Part shown: piece by piece, positions 1 to 9,383 of the stretch
Layout of the letters: each line of letters opens with the position of its first letter
Numbering within the stretch: position 1 is the first letter of the stretch
Assembly: GCF_003241315.1 (NCBI RefSeq)
Contig: NZ_QFOZ01000001.1
Span: 62,001-126,000, forward strand
Direction: 5' to 3'
Source: Lawsonella clevelandensis
Lineage (GTDB): Bacteria; Actinomycetota; Actinomycetes; Mycobacteriales; Mycobacteriaceae
Length of the DNA: 64,000 nucleotides
Translations under genes and position numbers: made by a program
Notes under the pieces: model-generated
Database searches by the model: none
Seen by the model: only the letters and a program-made list of their open reading frames with translations
What the model was told of the DNA's origin: nothing

Positions 1-455
1 CTGCTGACACGCCACCCCCATGGGTTGTAGCCGAAAACCGCCTCCGATAGGGCTATCAGGTGTTTCCCTAAAGGCGGGTGCACGACCAATCCGTAGCCGG
101 GGTTGAACTCCATGCCGCCGTTGTGAAGCATCTGCCAGGCCTGCGGTACATAGTGTTTCTCGTCGAAGATGGGTGTGCCGTCATCAGAGAGAGCACCTAA
201 ACCCATAAAGCGAGTGAGTGCCGCGATAACACCAAGAAGGGCGGTAACAATCCATCCCCGTGTTGTATCTGTTGCCCGTTGAGGGGCTGGCCAGAGAGGC
301 TGTGGGCTGACAGAGCTGGCGTTTGGGGTAGGCCGCGGACCCCATATCCCTACCTGGTGACGCGCATGATACGCACGCGAGGTAGGAACCTCAGTGAGAG
401 GACGTTTCCTCGCGGATACAGGCGCGGGCGCGGGCAGGGAGGTGGACGGGGGCAC
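1..455 (-). CDS. pmt: Protein O-mannosyltransferase, N-terminal part (cut by window edge)
   Basis: Reading leftward from a GTG at 455, the frame stays open to the window edge. A basic, Ser/Pro-rich cytoplasmic leader of about 65 residues is followed by a hydrophobic helix (around WIVTALLGVIAALTRF) and then the GT39 segment with the acidic pair in IFDEKHY and the stretch GYGLVVHPPLGKHLIAL, typical of actinobacterial Pmt (Rv1002c family). The family transfers mannose from polyprenyl-phosphate-mannose to Ser/Thr of exported proteins at the membrane. It is divergent to rsmI, as in Mycobacterium. The GTG was chosen because TAGGAT lies 6 bases upstream on the minus strand (467-462), which suggests a leaderless transcript, and an in-frame stop lies just before it. 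The C-terminal membrane domain is outside the window. Confidence 0.85.
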   Translation of the reverse strand, partial: MPPSTSLPAPAPVSARKRPLTEVPTSRAYHARHQVGIWGPRPTPNASSVSPQPLWPAPQRATDTTRGWIVTALLGVIAALTRFMGLGALSDDGTPIFDEKHYVPQAWQMLHNGGMEFNPGYGLVVHPPLGKHLIALSEAVFGYNPWGWRVS

Positions 456-516
456 GCTTCGATCCTACCTAACCTCGTCCAACGTGTGCTTTCCCACGTG
501 GGGTGGTTCCCGCCGC

Positions 517-558
517 TGCCTATACTGCACTGCCTATACTGCACTGCCTATACTGCAC
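517..558. repeat. Three perfect 14-bp tandem repeats between pmt and rsmI
   Basis: The unit TGCCTATACTGCAC occurs three times head to tail (517-530, 531-544, 545-558). Each copy contains TATACT, a good -10-like hexamer on the plus strand. The array lies between the divergent start regions of pmt (455) and rsmI (589) and ends where the -35 region of the proposed rsmI promoter would be. Confidence 0.9.
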
Positions 559-576
559 CGCTTATGCCGTGCCGCG

Positions 577-582
577 TACACT
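577..582 (+). promoter_or_regulatory. -10 box of leaderless rsmI promoter
   Basis: TACACT is followed by 6 bases and then the rsmI ATG at 589; no ribosome-binding site is visible. The geometry fits a leaderless mRNA. This is inferred from spacing only. Confidence 0.45.
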
Positions 583-588
583 GGTGGC

Positions 589-1470
589 ATGACAACTCCA
601 CCGAGCGAGACAGTGTATTCCCCCGTAGCGCCTGCCGGCACTCTCATTGTGGGGGCAACGCCGCTGGGGAATCGAGGTGATGCGACACCGCGTCTACGGG
701 CAGCCCTCGCCACCGCCGATATTGTGGCGGCAGAAGACACTCGCCGCACCCATCAGCTGGCACGGGATCTGGGTGTCACCATCACAGGGAAGGTTCTTTC
801 CCACTACGACCACAATGAGCGTGACCGCGCCCCTCAACTCATCGACTTTCTCCAGCAGGGTCTTACCGTGCTGGTTGTTTCCGATGCGGGAATGCCCACC
901 GTATCCGACCCCGGCTACCGGGTAGTGTCCCTGGCGGTAGCGGAAGGTATACCCGTCACCTGCTTGCCCGGCGCCAGCGCACCCCTGACCGCTCTGGCGA
1001 TCTCCGGCATTGGGGCAGATCGTTTCGCCTTTGACGGTTTCGCCCCGCGCAAACCGGGGCCGCAGCGCGCCTGGTGGGAGAGTCTAAAAAACGAGCCGCG
1101 CACCGTCATCTTCTTTGAATCCCCGCATCGTTTAGCGGATACGCTGGCGGTTGGTGCGGAAGTGTTGGGGGAGCGGCAGGCCGCAGTGTGCCGGGAACTC
1201 ACGAAAACCTATGAGGAGTGCCGGCGAGGCACATTAGCGGAGTTGGCTGACTGGGCGGCGGAGGGTGTGCGCGGCGAAATCACAGTAGTAGTGGCGCCGG
1301 ACAGTCCGGAAGATGACGACACCAGTGACGCCACTCTCATTCGGCAGGTGGAGGAACTGGTCTCTGACGGTATTCGCCTCAATGATGCGTGTGGGGCGGT
1401 GGCGAAAAGCCACGGTCGTCGGAAGCGGGAGTTGTACCAGGCGGTTGTTGCTGCTCGCGGGGAACTCTGA
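589..1470 (+). CDS. rsmI: 16S rRNA (cytidine1402-2'-O)-methyltransferase RsmI
   Basis: 293 residues. RsmI uses S-adenosylmethionine to 2'-O-methylate C1402 in the decoding centre of 16S rRNA. Visible family features are the N-terminal GTLIVGATPLGNRGD loop, the AAEDTRRTHQL motif, VVSDAGMPTVSDPGYR, and the proline-glycine segment CLPGASAPLTAL of the tetrapyrrole-methylase fold, followed by FFESPHRL. An upstream in-frame ATG at 394 exists, but the family begins close to the GTLIVGATP segment and the extra 65 residues would read through the tandem repeat, so I chose the ATG at 589. The gene lies divergent to pmt and precedes metG by 72 bases. Confidence 0.93.
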   Translation: MTTPPSETVYSPVAPAGTLIVGATPLGNRGDATPRLRAALATADIVAAEDTRRTHQLARDLGVTITGKVLSHYDHNERDRAPQLIDFLQQGLTVLVVSDAGMPTVSDPGYRVVSLAVAEGIPVTCLPGASAPLTALAISGIGADRFAFDGFAPRKPGPQRAWWESLKNEPRTVIFFESPHRLADTLAVGAEVLGERQAAVCRELTKTYEECRRGTLAELADWAAEGVRGEITVVVAPDSPEDDDTSDATLIRQVEELVSDGIRLNDACGAVAKSHGRRKRELYQAVVAARGEL

Positions 1471-1529
1471 GAGCTTCCCAGCGCTCCCATTTCCCATGGG
1501 CTAACTAGGCTTTAGAGCCGGTCACTGCC

Positions 1530-1535
1530 TAGAAT
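1530..1535 (+). promoter_or_regulatory. -10 box of leaderless metG promoter
   Basis: TAGAAT is followed by 7 bases and then the metG ATG at 1543. There is no Shine-Dalgarno sequence. An in-frame ATG at 1534 lies inside this hexamer and so is unlikely to be the start. Confidence 0.5.
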
Positions 1536-1542
1536 GAGACAC

Positions 1543-3399
1543 ATGACTAAGCCTGTTCTTACCGCTGTTGCCTGGCCGTACGCCAACGGACCCCGCCATA
1601 TCGGCCACGTCTCCGGATTCGGCGTCCCCTCCGACGTTTTCTCCCGCTACCAGCGCATGGTGGGAAACGACGTCCTCATGGTGTCCGGCACCGATGAACA
1701 CGGCACCCCACTCCTTGTCCAAGCAGACAAGGAAGGCATGAATGTCCACGATCTGGCCGACCGCTACAACCGGGTCATTGTTAACGACCTTGCCGGACTC
1801 GGCTTGTCCTACGATCTTTTCACCCGTACCACTACCCGCAACCACTATGCGGTAGTGCAGGAGATGTTCCGCACCGTCGCCAAGAACGGGTACCTTTTTA
1901 CCAAGAAAACTACTGGCGCTATCAGCCCCTCCACTGGCCGCACCCTACCTGACCGCTACATTGAGGGCACCTGCCCCATCTGTGGATATGAGGGTGCTCG
2001 TGGTGACCAGTGCGATAACTGCGGTAACCAGCTGGATCCGTCTGACCTTATTAACCCGGTGTCAAAGATCAATGGGGAAACCCCCAAGTTTGTGGAAACC
2101 GAACACTGGTTCCTTGACCTCCCCGCGCTAGCAGACGCTTTGGGGGACTGGCTGCGTGGCCGTAAAGACTGGCGTCCCAACGTATTGAAGTTCTCCCTCA
2201 ATATTCTTGACGATATTAAACCCCGCGCTATGAGCCGCGATATCGACTGGGGTATTCCTATTCCTATTGAAGGATGGCAGGATCGCAACGATAAGCGTCT
2301 ATACGTGTGGTTCGACGCTGTGGTGGGATATCTGTCTGCCTCCATTGAATGGGCGTACCGTATTGGCGACCCGGATGCGTGGCGCAAATGGTGGAACAAT
2401 CCCGAAGCCCTCAGCTACTACTTCATGGGTAAAGACAACATCACCTTCCACAGCCAAATCTGGCCGGCAGAACTCCTCGCCTACAACGGCCACGGCAGTA
2501 GGCAGGGCGAACACGGCATGCTGGGGAACCTCAACCTTCCCACGGAGGTTGTGTCCTCGGAATACCTCACCATGTCCGGATCCAAGTTCTCCTCCTCTCG
2601 CGGCGTCGTCATCTATGTGAAGGACTTCCTGAAAGACTTCGGCCCTGACGCATTACGCTACTTCATTGCGGTTGCCGGACCGGAAAACCAGGACACTGAC
2701 TTCACCTGGGACGAATACGTACGCCGCACGAACAGTGAGCTTGCCAACGAGTGGGGTAACCTCGTCAACCGCACCGTCTCCATGGCACACAAGAATTTCG
2801 GAAAAATCCCCACCCCCGGCACCCTCACCGACGCCGACATGGAACTGCGGAAACAAGCCGAAGAGGCCTTCCAGACTATCGGCATGAATCTGGCGCACTC
2901 GCACTTCAAAGCCGGCATTACCGAAGCCATGCACTACGTGGCCAGCGCTAACCGCTACATTGCCGCCCAGGAACCCTGGAAGATTGCGAAAGACGTAAAA
3001 GCAGGCGGTGCGGCAGCTGCGGAGGCAGAAGAACGCCTAGCGACCGTCCTTCACACTGCACTGCAGGCCGTCCAAGACGCCAACACCATGATGACGCCCT
3101 TCATGCCGAACGCATCCCAAAAAATCTTCGAACAGCTGGGTGGCGAAGGTGTGTGGGCTGCACAGCCAGAAATCCATGAGGTTGTTGACGACATGCCGGT
3201 TTCCCCCGTCGGCGCCGGTGTTCCCGCGCCGGGCCGTGAATACCCCGTCATTATGGGTGATTACGCCAATGAGCTTGCTTCTTGGGAGCGGCATGAGATT
3301 GTGCCCGGAACTCCGTTGGCGAAGCCGAAGCCCATCTTCCAGAAACTTGATCCGGAACTAGGCGAGACTGGCCCCGAGTGGGCACCCGTACAGCATTAG
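1543..3399 (+). CDS. metG: Methionyl-tRNA synthetase
   Basis: 618 residues. Class I aminoacyl-tRNA synthetase that charges tRNA-Met with methionine using ATP, in the cytoplasm. The HIGH signature is present as HIGH in [10 protein letters not shown] near the N-terminus. The second signature reads KFSSSRG where KMSKS is canonical. A zinc-knuckle insertion with two CxxC pairs ([13 protein letters not shown]) lies near residues 143-162. The anticodon-binding helical domain follows; there is no C-terminal tRNA-binding (OB-fold) domain, as in other actinobacterial MetG of this length. The start at 1543 is preferred because TAGAAT sits 7 bases upstream. The gene lies in the conserved run rsmI–metG–tatD–rpfB, with tatD 22 bases downstream. 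Confidence 0.95.
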   Translation: MTKPVLTAVAWPYANGPRHIGHVSGFGVPSDVFSRYQRMVGNDVLMVSGTDEHGTPLLVQADKEGMNVHDLADRYNRVIVNDLAGLGLSYDLFTRTTTRNHYAVVQEMFRTVAKNGYLFTKKTTGAISPSTGRTLPDRYIEGTCPICGYEGARGDQCDNCGNQLDPSDLINPVSKINGETPKFVETEHWFLDLPALADALGDWLRGRKDWRPNVLKFSLNILDDIKPRAMSRDIDWGIPIPIEGWQDRNDKRLYVWFDAVVGYLSASIEWAYRIGDPDAWRKWWNNPEALSYYFMGKDNITFHSQIWPAELLAYNGHGSRQGEHGMLGNLNLPTEVVSSEYLTMSGSKFSSSRGVVIYVKDFLKDFGPDALRYFIAVAGPENQDTDFTWDEYVRRTNSELANEWGNLVNRTVSMAHKNFGKIPTPGTLTDADMELRKQAEEAFQTIGMNLAHSHFKAGITEAMHYVASANRYIAAQEPWKIAKDVKAGGAAAAEAEERLATVLHTALQAVQDANTMMTPFMPNASQKIFEQLGGEGVWAAQPEIHEVVDDMPVSPVGAGVPAPGREYPVIMGDYANELASWERHEIVPGTPLAKPKPIFQKLDPELGETGPEWAPVQH

Positions 3400-3421
3400 G
3401 ATCCAGCTTTAGGAGCACGTT

Positions 3422-4267
3422 ATGGGTAAGAAGCGTCGCGAACCTGTACCGGCAGAACCACTCTTCCCCCTCATTGATGGCCATACACACCTAGATTCCT
3501 GCGGCGGGACTGACCCGCAAGGCGTCCATGAGCTAATGGATCGGGCAGAGGCTGTCGGCGTTGTCGCGGCAGTCACGGTAGGCTGCCACATTAACAGTGT
3601 GGATAATGCGCTGATGGCGGCGGAGTCGGATAGTCGCGTGTGGGCAGCGCTTGCCCAACACCCCATGGATGCCCACGAAATTGATGAAGCGGGACGGGTA
3701 CGGCTGGCGGAGCTCGTGCAGCATCCGCGTGTTGTTGCAGTGGGGGAGTGCGGACTGGACTACTACTGGATTGAGCGTGAACCGGAGACTACCGCCACAC
3801 AAGTGCAGCAGGAGGAACTTTTCCGCTGGCATATTGATCTCGCTAAAAAGGTCGGTAAACCAGTGATGATCCATGCGCGTGACGCGGATGCGGATCTCAT
3901 TCGTATTCTGGACGATGAGGGTGCCCCGGAGAAAACAATTATTCACTGTTTCTCCAGCGGCGTAGAGATGGCGCATCGCTGCGCTGAACGCGGCTTTTAT
4001 GCAACGTTTGGAGGGTCTACGACGTTCAAGCCCAATGCGGAGTTGCGGGAGGCAGTGCAAGTTTTCCCGCATGATCGCATCATGGTGGAGACGGATGCGC
4101 CGTACCTCACACCAGAGCCTTTTCGTGGGGCAAAGAATGAACCGCAATATGTGGCGTACACGGCCTACCGCCTAGCGGAGGTTATTGGTATGTCCCCCAC
4201 GGATTTTGCTGAATTGACGACGCGTAATGCTTGCCGTGTGTATGGGATACCGTTCCCCGTTAAGTAG
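3422..4267 (+). CDS. tatD: TatD-family metal-dependent hydrolase/DNase
   Basis: 281 residues. TatD proteins are TIM-barrel metal-dependent phosphoesterases with 3'-5' exonuclease/DNase activity, linked to DNA repair. The metal site is recognisable: DGHTHLD at the N-terminus (HxH), GECGLDYY (Glu ligand), MIHARDAD and IIHCFSSG (His ligands) and VETDAPYL (Asp). It has a basic N-terminal leader (GKKRREPVP). The ATG at 3422 has AGGAG about 8 bases upstream. It follows metG closely and probably shares its transcript; the neighbours metG and rpfB are conserved in the order. Confidence 0.92.
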   Translation: MGKKRREPVPAEPLFPLIDGHTHLDSCGGTDPQGVHELMDRAEAVGVVAAVTVGCHINSVDNALMAAESDSRVWAALAQHPMDAHEIDEAGRVRLAELVQHPRVVAVGECGLDYYWIEREPETTATQVQQEELFRWHIDLAKKVGKPVMIHARDADADLIRILDDEGAPEKTIIHCFSSGVEMAHRCAERGFYATFGGSTTFKPNAELREAVQVFPHDRIMVETDAPYLTPEPFRGAKNEPQYVAYTAYRLAEVIGMSPTDFAELTTRNACRVYGIPFPVK

Positions 4268-4287
4268 TACTAGAGGCACTTCACCTG

Positions 4288-4311
4288 GTAACGTTACGTT
4301 ATCGTTATAAA
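4288..4311 (+). promoter_or_regulatory. Palindrome and -10-like box upstream of rpfB
   Basis: In the 148-base gap before rpfB a perfect 10-bp palindrome GTAACGTTAC (4288-4297) is followed by TATAAA (4306-4311). It could be an operator plus promoter for rpfB. No known regulator site was recognised. Confidence 0.3.
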
Positions 4312-4322
4312 AGTGCGAATGA

Positions 4323-5558
<1,236 letters not shown>

Positions 5559-5571
5559 AGGCGGCATAGTT

Positions 5572-6492
5572 GTGGCTGATGCTTCCCATAGTCTTCAATC
5601 TCCCCATACCCCACATGTTGACTTATTAACTGCTCCCGAGATCCGTAAGTTGGCGGATACGTTAGATATTCGTCCCACCAAAACCCTCGGCCAGAATTTC
5701 GTCATCGACCCCAATACGGTACGCAGAATTGTGGCGGCAGCCCACCTAAAACCACACGATACGGTCGTAGAAATTGGTCCAGGTCTGGGATCGCTCACAC
5801 TGGCGTTAGCAGAAACCGGCGCCCAAGTAACAGCTGTGGAGATCGATCCACGATTAGCAGAGCAACTCCCAACAACATTTCAATCCCACGCCCCCGAAGC
5901 TTCTCTCCGCGTTATTACCAAAGACGCTATGCACGTAACTGCGGAGGAAATTCTTCACACAGGCCACCCCGCCCCCACTGCGCTCGTCGCTAATCTTCCC
6001 TATAACGTTGCGGTACCCGTACTGCTACACATGCTAGATATTCTCCCCTCCTTGCGGACTACAGTGGTGATGGTGCAGGCAGAAGTAGCCGATCGATTGG
6101 CTGCCACACCAGGCAGCCGCATTTACGGTGTCCCCAGCGTCAAAGCCAACTTTTACGGGACTGTCTCGCGTGCGGGAGCAATTGGACGCAATGTCTTCTG
6201 GCCGGCTCCCAATGTTGATTCTGGGCTTGTACGAATTACTGCCTTCGAGAAGGAAACTGCTCCCTGGGATCCCTATGATGCCGACTTACATGCGGCAGTG
6301 TGGACAATAACCGATGCTGCGTTCGCGCAGCGTCGCAAAACACTTCGTGCTGCCCTCAAACCCCTGACAGGTAGTGGAGAGGCGGCGGAGCACCTTCTGA
6401 AAGCAGCCGGCATTGATCCAACATTGCGAGGGGAGAGGCTGACCGCGGCCGATTACGTGCGGCTAGCACAATGCGGGGCATCGCTACTGTAG
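5572..6492 (+). CDS. rsmA: 16S rRNA dimethyladenosine transferase RsmA/KsgA
   Basis: 306 residues. Dimethylates A1518 and A1519 of 16S rRNA during 30S assembly; loss gives kasugamycin resistance in many bacteria. The SAM-binding motif [13 protein letters not shown] lies at about residues 66-78, preceded by [12 protein letters not shown], and the catalytic NLPYNVAVP follows at about 143. The C-terminal helical domain contains [16 protein letters not shown] start at 5572, 13 bases after rpfB, without a strong ribosome-binding site, so translation may be coupled to rpfB. Confidence 0.95.
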   Translation: MADASHSLQSPHTPHVDLLTAPEIRKLADTLDIRPTKTLGQNFVIDPNTVRRIVAAAHLKPHDTVVEIGPGLGSLTLALAETGAQVTAVEIDPRLAEQLPTTFQSHAPEASLRVITKDAMHVTAEEILHTGHPAPTALVANLPYNVAVPVLLHMLDILPSLRTTVVMVQAEVADRLAATPGSRIYGVPSVKANFYGTVSRAGAIGRNVFWPAPNVDSGLVRITAFEKETAPWDPYDADLHAAVWTITDAAFAQRRKTLRAALKPLTGSGEAAEHLLKAAGIDPTLRGERLTAADYVRLAQCGASLL

Positions 6493-6583
6493 GAAGCTGC
6501 TGCAGAGAGTTGCGACAGAGAATCATGGCAGAGCGGGTGTACCTATCGTGTTCTGGAACCTCCGCTTTATGCAGGACGCGTAG

Positions 6584-6589
6584 TAATCT
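6584..6589 (+). promoter_or_regulatory. -10 box of leaderless ispE promoter
   Basis: TAATCT is followed by 6 bases and then the ispE GTG at 6596. The purine-rich GGGGAG directly abuts the GTG and is too close to act as a ribosome-binding site, so a leaderless start fits better. Confidence 0.5.
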
Positions 6590-6595
6590 AGGGGA

Positions 6596-7537
6596 GTGCT
6601 CACCGTTGTAAGACCCCCGGTTTCCGTATCTGCCCCCGGAAAGGTGAATCTGCACCTAGGGGTTAATGGCGTACGCTCTGACGGCTACCACGAACTCACA
6701 ACAGTCTTCTGTGCCTTATCACTGCGCGATACCGTCACTGTTTCTACAGCAGACCACCTTTGTGTCACAGTCTCCGGCGAAAGTGCCGAAGAAGTCCCCC
6801 GCGACTCTCATAATCTTGTCTGGAAAGCTGCCGAACTGGTTGCCGACGCGTGTGGTGCTCACCCCGGTATAGCCCTACATATTGACAAAAACATTCCGGT
6901 TGCCGGAGGAATGGCAGGAGGCTCAGCGGATGGAGCAGCCGCCCTCATCGCCTGTAACGAGTACTTTCAAGCAGGGCTAGAAAAACAGACTCTTCTCGAT
7001 ATGGCGTTAGAACTTGGCTCCGACGTACCTTTCTGTATGGTGGGAGGAAGTGCTCTTGGAAAGGGTAGGGGTGAACAACTGCTACCCGTTTTACACCGCG
7101 CGCCTCTTCACTGGGTGCTGGCCATTGCTAAAAAAGGTCTTTCCACCCCTGCGGTATTCCGTGAATACGATCGTCTTCATGCGCGGAACACCACACTGGA
7201 CTTCAAGAACTCACACTCGGGGGGAGACCCAGATACCCTTTTACAGGCCCTCGCAGCTGGCGATCTCACAACTATCGCTGCCCACCTCAGCAATGATTTA
7301 CAAGCAGCTGCTATCAGCCTTTACCCCGAGCTTCGCTACACCCTCCGTGTGGGAAAAGAAGCAGGAGCCCTCGCCGGTATCGTCTCTGGATCTGGCCCTA
7401 CTTGTGCTTTCCTCTGTAAAGATGCTGACAGTGCCCTCGCTGTTTCCGCAGAACTTGCCGGAGCTGGTGTCTGTAATGCCGTCCGCACTGGATTCGGACC
7501 CGTCCCCGGCGCCACTATCGAAGAACAGGCAAACTAA
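6596..7537 (+). CDS. ispE: 4-diphosphocytidyl-2-C-methyl-D-erythritol kinase
   Basis: 313 residues. GHMP-family kinase that phosphorylates CDP-methylerythritol with ATP in the non-mevalonate (MEP) isoprenoid pathway; ispH of the same pathway lies at 45.9 kb. The N-terminal SAPGKVNLHLGV carries the substrate Lys, the ATP-binding glycine motif is PVAGGMAGGSADGAAAL (about residues 101-117), and the third GHMP motif is GIVSGSGPTCAFL. It is separated from rsmA by 103 bases with its own promoter, and the ABC-F gene starts one base after its stop. Confidence 0.95.
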   Translation: MLTVVRPPVSVSAPGKVNLHLGVNGVRSDGYHELTTVFCALSLRDTVTVSTADHLCVTVSGESAEEVPRDSHNLVWKAAELVADACGAHPGIALHIDKNIPVAGGMAGGSADGAAALIACNEYFQAGLEKQTLLDMALELGSDVPFCMVGGSALGKGRGEQLLPVLHRAPLHWVLAIAKKGLSTPAVFREYDRLHARNTTLDFKNSHSGGDPDTLLQALAAGDLTTIAAHLSNDLQAAAISLYPELRYTLRVGKEAGALAGIVSGSGPTCAFLCKDADSALAVSAELAGAGVCNAVRTGFGPVPGATIEEQAN

Positions 7538-7538
7538 C

Positions 7539-9383
7539 GTGCCCAATGCCCCTATTAACCTCATTAACTGTGAGGATGTGTCCCTCAGCTATGGCTTAAA
7601 GCCATTACTTGACCACGTCTCACTCGGTATTAATGAAACCGACCGCATCGGTATTGTCGGCCTCAACGGAGGAGGAAAAACAACCCTCCTCGAGATCCTC
7701 ACCGGGTTACAGGAACCCGATAGCGGGCGCGTCTCACGCCGCAGCAACCTACGGTTCGCCGTCGTCACGCAGCGATCCCCACTCCCACCCGGAGCCACTG
7801 TGGGGGAAGCGATCCTCGCCAGCCAGGGACTGGATTCCTATGAGTGGGCTTCCGATGCCCGTATCCGTACCACAATGGCTGGTCTCGGCATTGGAAACCT
7901 CGGACTCAATACGCCCGTAGAGCAACTTTCCGGTGGGGAAAAACGCCGTGTCGCACTTGCCGCCGCACTTATTCAAGAACTTGACCTCATCGTTCTCGAC
8001 GAGCCCACCAACCATCTTGATGTGGAAGGCGTGCAGTGGTTGGCCGACCATCTCCTTTCCCGCCATTGCGCAGTTGTTGTTGTCACACACGACCGCTGGT
8101 TCCTTGACGCCATCGCAACCCGCACCTGGGAAGTACACGATGGGCAGGTCGATATGTACGACGGTGGCTACAACGACTGGGTTTTCGCCCGTGCGGAACG
8201 CGCCCGCCAAGCAGCTGCCACCGAACAACGCAGACAAAACCTCATGCGGAAAGAACTAGCCTGGTTGCGTCGCGGTGCCCCCGCCCGTACTTCCAAGCCA
8301 CGCTACCGAATTGAAGCCGCCGAAGCGCTGATTGAGGACGTCCCAGAGCCCCGTAACAGTGCTGAGCTTATGAAATTCTCGGCTAAACGGCTGGGGAAAA
8401 CCGTCATCGATTTCTTTGATGGCAAACTGGTTGGCCCCAGCGGAGACGTCCTCGTGGAACATCTCAACTGGATGCTGGCGCCGGGTGAACGCATTGGCTT
8501 AGTGGGCGTCAACGGTTCTGGTAAAACCACGTTGTTGCGCACACTAGCGGGGGACTATCCACTTGCCGCAGGTAAGCGTGTGCAAGGCCCTACTGTGCAT
8601 ATTGGATGGTTAAAGCAGGAACTTAATGACCTCCCCACCGACCGCACTGTACTACAGGCAGTGGAAGATGTGGCGGGCCGCGTCACCATCGGAAAAAATG
8701 AACTAACAGCATCACAATTATTGGAACGCTTGGGATTTCAGCCAGCGCGCCAGCGTACCCCAGTTAAAGACCTCTCCGGCGGTGAGCGACGACGCCTGCA
8801 GCTCACCCGTATCCTTATGGACGAACCCAATGTGTTACTACTGGACGAGCCCACTAACGATCTAGATATCGATACTCTCCAACAGTTAGAAGATCTGCTT
8901 GACCAGTGGGCAGGAACATTGGTGGTGGTATCCCACGACCGCTACTTAATTGAACGTATTTGTGATTCCACGTGGGCACTATTCGGCGACGGTAAACTCA
9001 CCAATCTTCCACGTGGAATTGAACAGTACTTAGAACGTCGAGCAGAGATGGCGGAGAATGCTACTCGTTTGCAGGCAGCGCAATTGGGGGCAGAAGCAGC
9101 AGATGCTACCTCATCGCAGGAAGCGCAGCTTACCGCCGGTGGTCTAGTGCGTGGGTCAGCAGAAGAACGCGCTGTGAAGAAAGACCTGAGACGGCTAGAA
9201 CATAGCCTGGAGAAATTGCGCACACAAGAGAAAAAGTTGCACGATAAATTAGCGACAGCAGCGAGCGCAACACCTGTTGATACTGATTTATTAGCCGACC
9301 TCGATCGTGAACTGAAAAGTGTCCTCGACGAGATAAGCGAAGTGGAGATGGAGTGGCTGGAAAAGGCAGAAACCCTGGAATGA
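7539..9383 (+). CDS. ABC-F ATP-binding protein, Uup-like
   Basis: 614 residues with two ABC ATPase domains and no membrane segment. ABC-F proteins act on the ribosome, either in translation or in target protection against antibiotics. Domain 1 has Walker A GLNGGGKTT (41-49), signature LSGGEKRRVAL and Walker B/D-loop LIVLDEPTNHLD. Domain 2 has Walker A GVNGSGKTT (about 323), LSGGERRRLQL and LLLDEPTNDLD. The charged C-terminal region (about 520-614) looks like the Uup-type coiled coil. The GTG at 7539 lies one base after the ispE stop; this frame extends upstream through ispE, but homology to the family starts at the GTG. It is the usual partner downstream of ispE. The exporter gene downstream overlaps it by four bases. 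A housekeeping Uup role is more likely than resistance, but sequence alone does not decide. Confidence 0.9.
   Translation: MPNAPINLINCEDVSLSYGLKPLLDHVSLGINETDRIGIVGLNGGGKTTLLEILTGLQEPDSGRVSRRSNLRFAVVTQRSPLPPGATVGEAILASQGLDSYEWASDARIRTTMAGLGIGNLGLNTPVEQLSGGEKRRVALAAALIQELDLIVLDEPTNHLDVEGVQWLADHLLSRHCAVVVVTHDRWFLDAIATRTWEVHDGQVDMYDGGYNDWVFARAERARQAAATEQRRQNLMRKELAWLRRGAPARTSKPRYRIEAAEALIEDVPEPRNSAELMKFSAKRLGKTVIDFFDGKLVGPSGDVLVEHLNWMLAPGERIGLVGVNGSGKTTLLRTLAGDYPLAAGKRVQGPTVHIGWLKQELNDLPTDRTVLQAVEDVAGRVTIGKNELTASQLLERLGFQPARQRTPVKDLSGGERRRLQLTRILMDEPNVLLLDEPTNDLDIDTLQQLEDLLDQWAGTLVVVSHDRYLIERICDSTWALFGDGKLTNLPRGIEQYLERRAEMAENATRLQAAQLGAEAADATSSQEAQLTAGGLVRGSAEERAVKKDLRRLEHSLEKLRTQEKKLHDKLATAASATPVDTDLLADLDRELKSVLDEISEVEMEWLEKAETLE

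Noticed and set aside
394..588. Longer N-terminus for rsmI starting at ATG 394
   Set aside because: It runs across the tandem repeat and the divergent promoter, and RsmI family proteins begin near the residue encoded at 589.
7014..7538. Upstream extension of the ABC-F frame through ispE
   Set aside because: The extra 175 residues are out-of-frame ispE sequence; ABC-F homology begins at the GTG at 7539.
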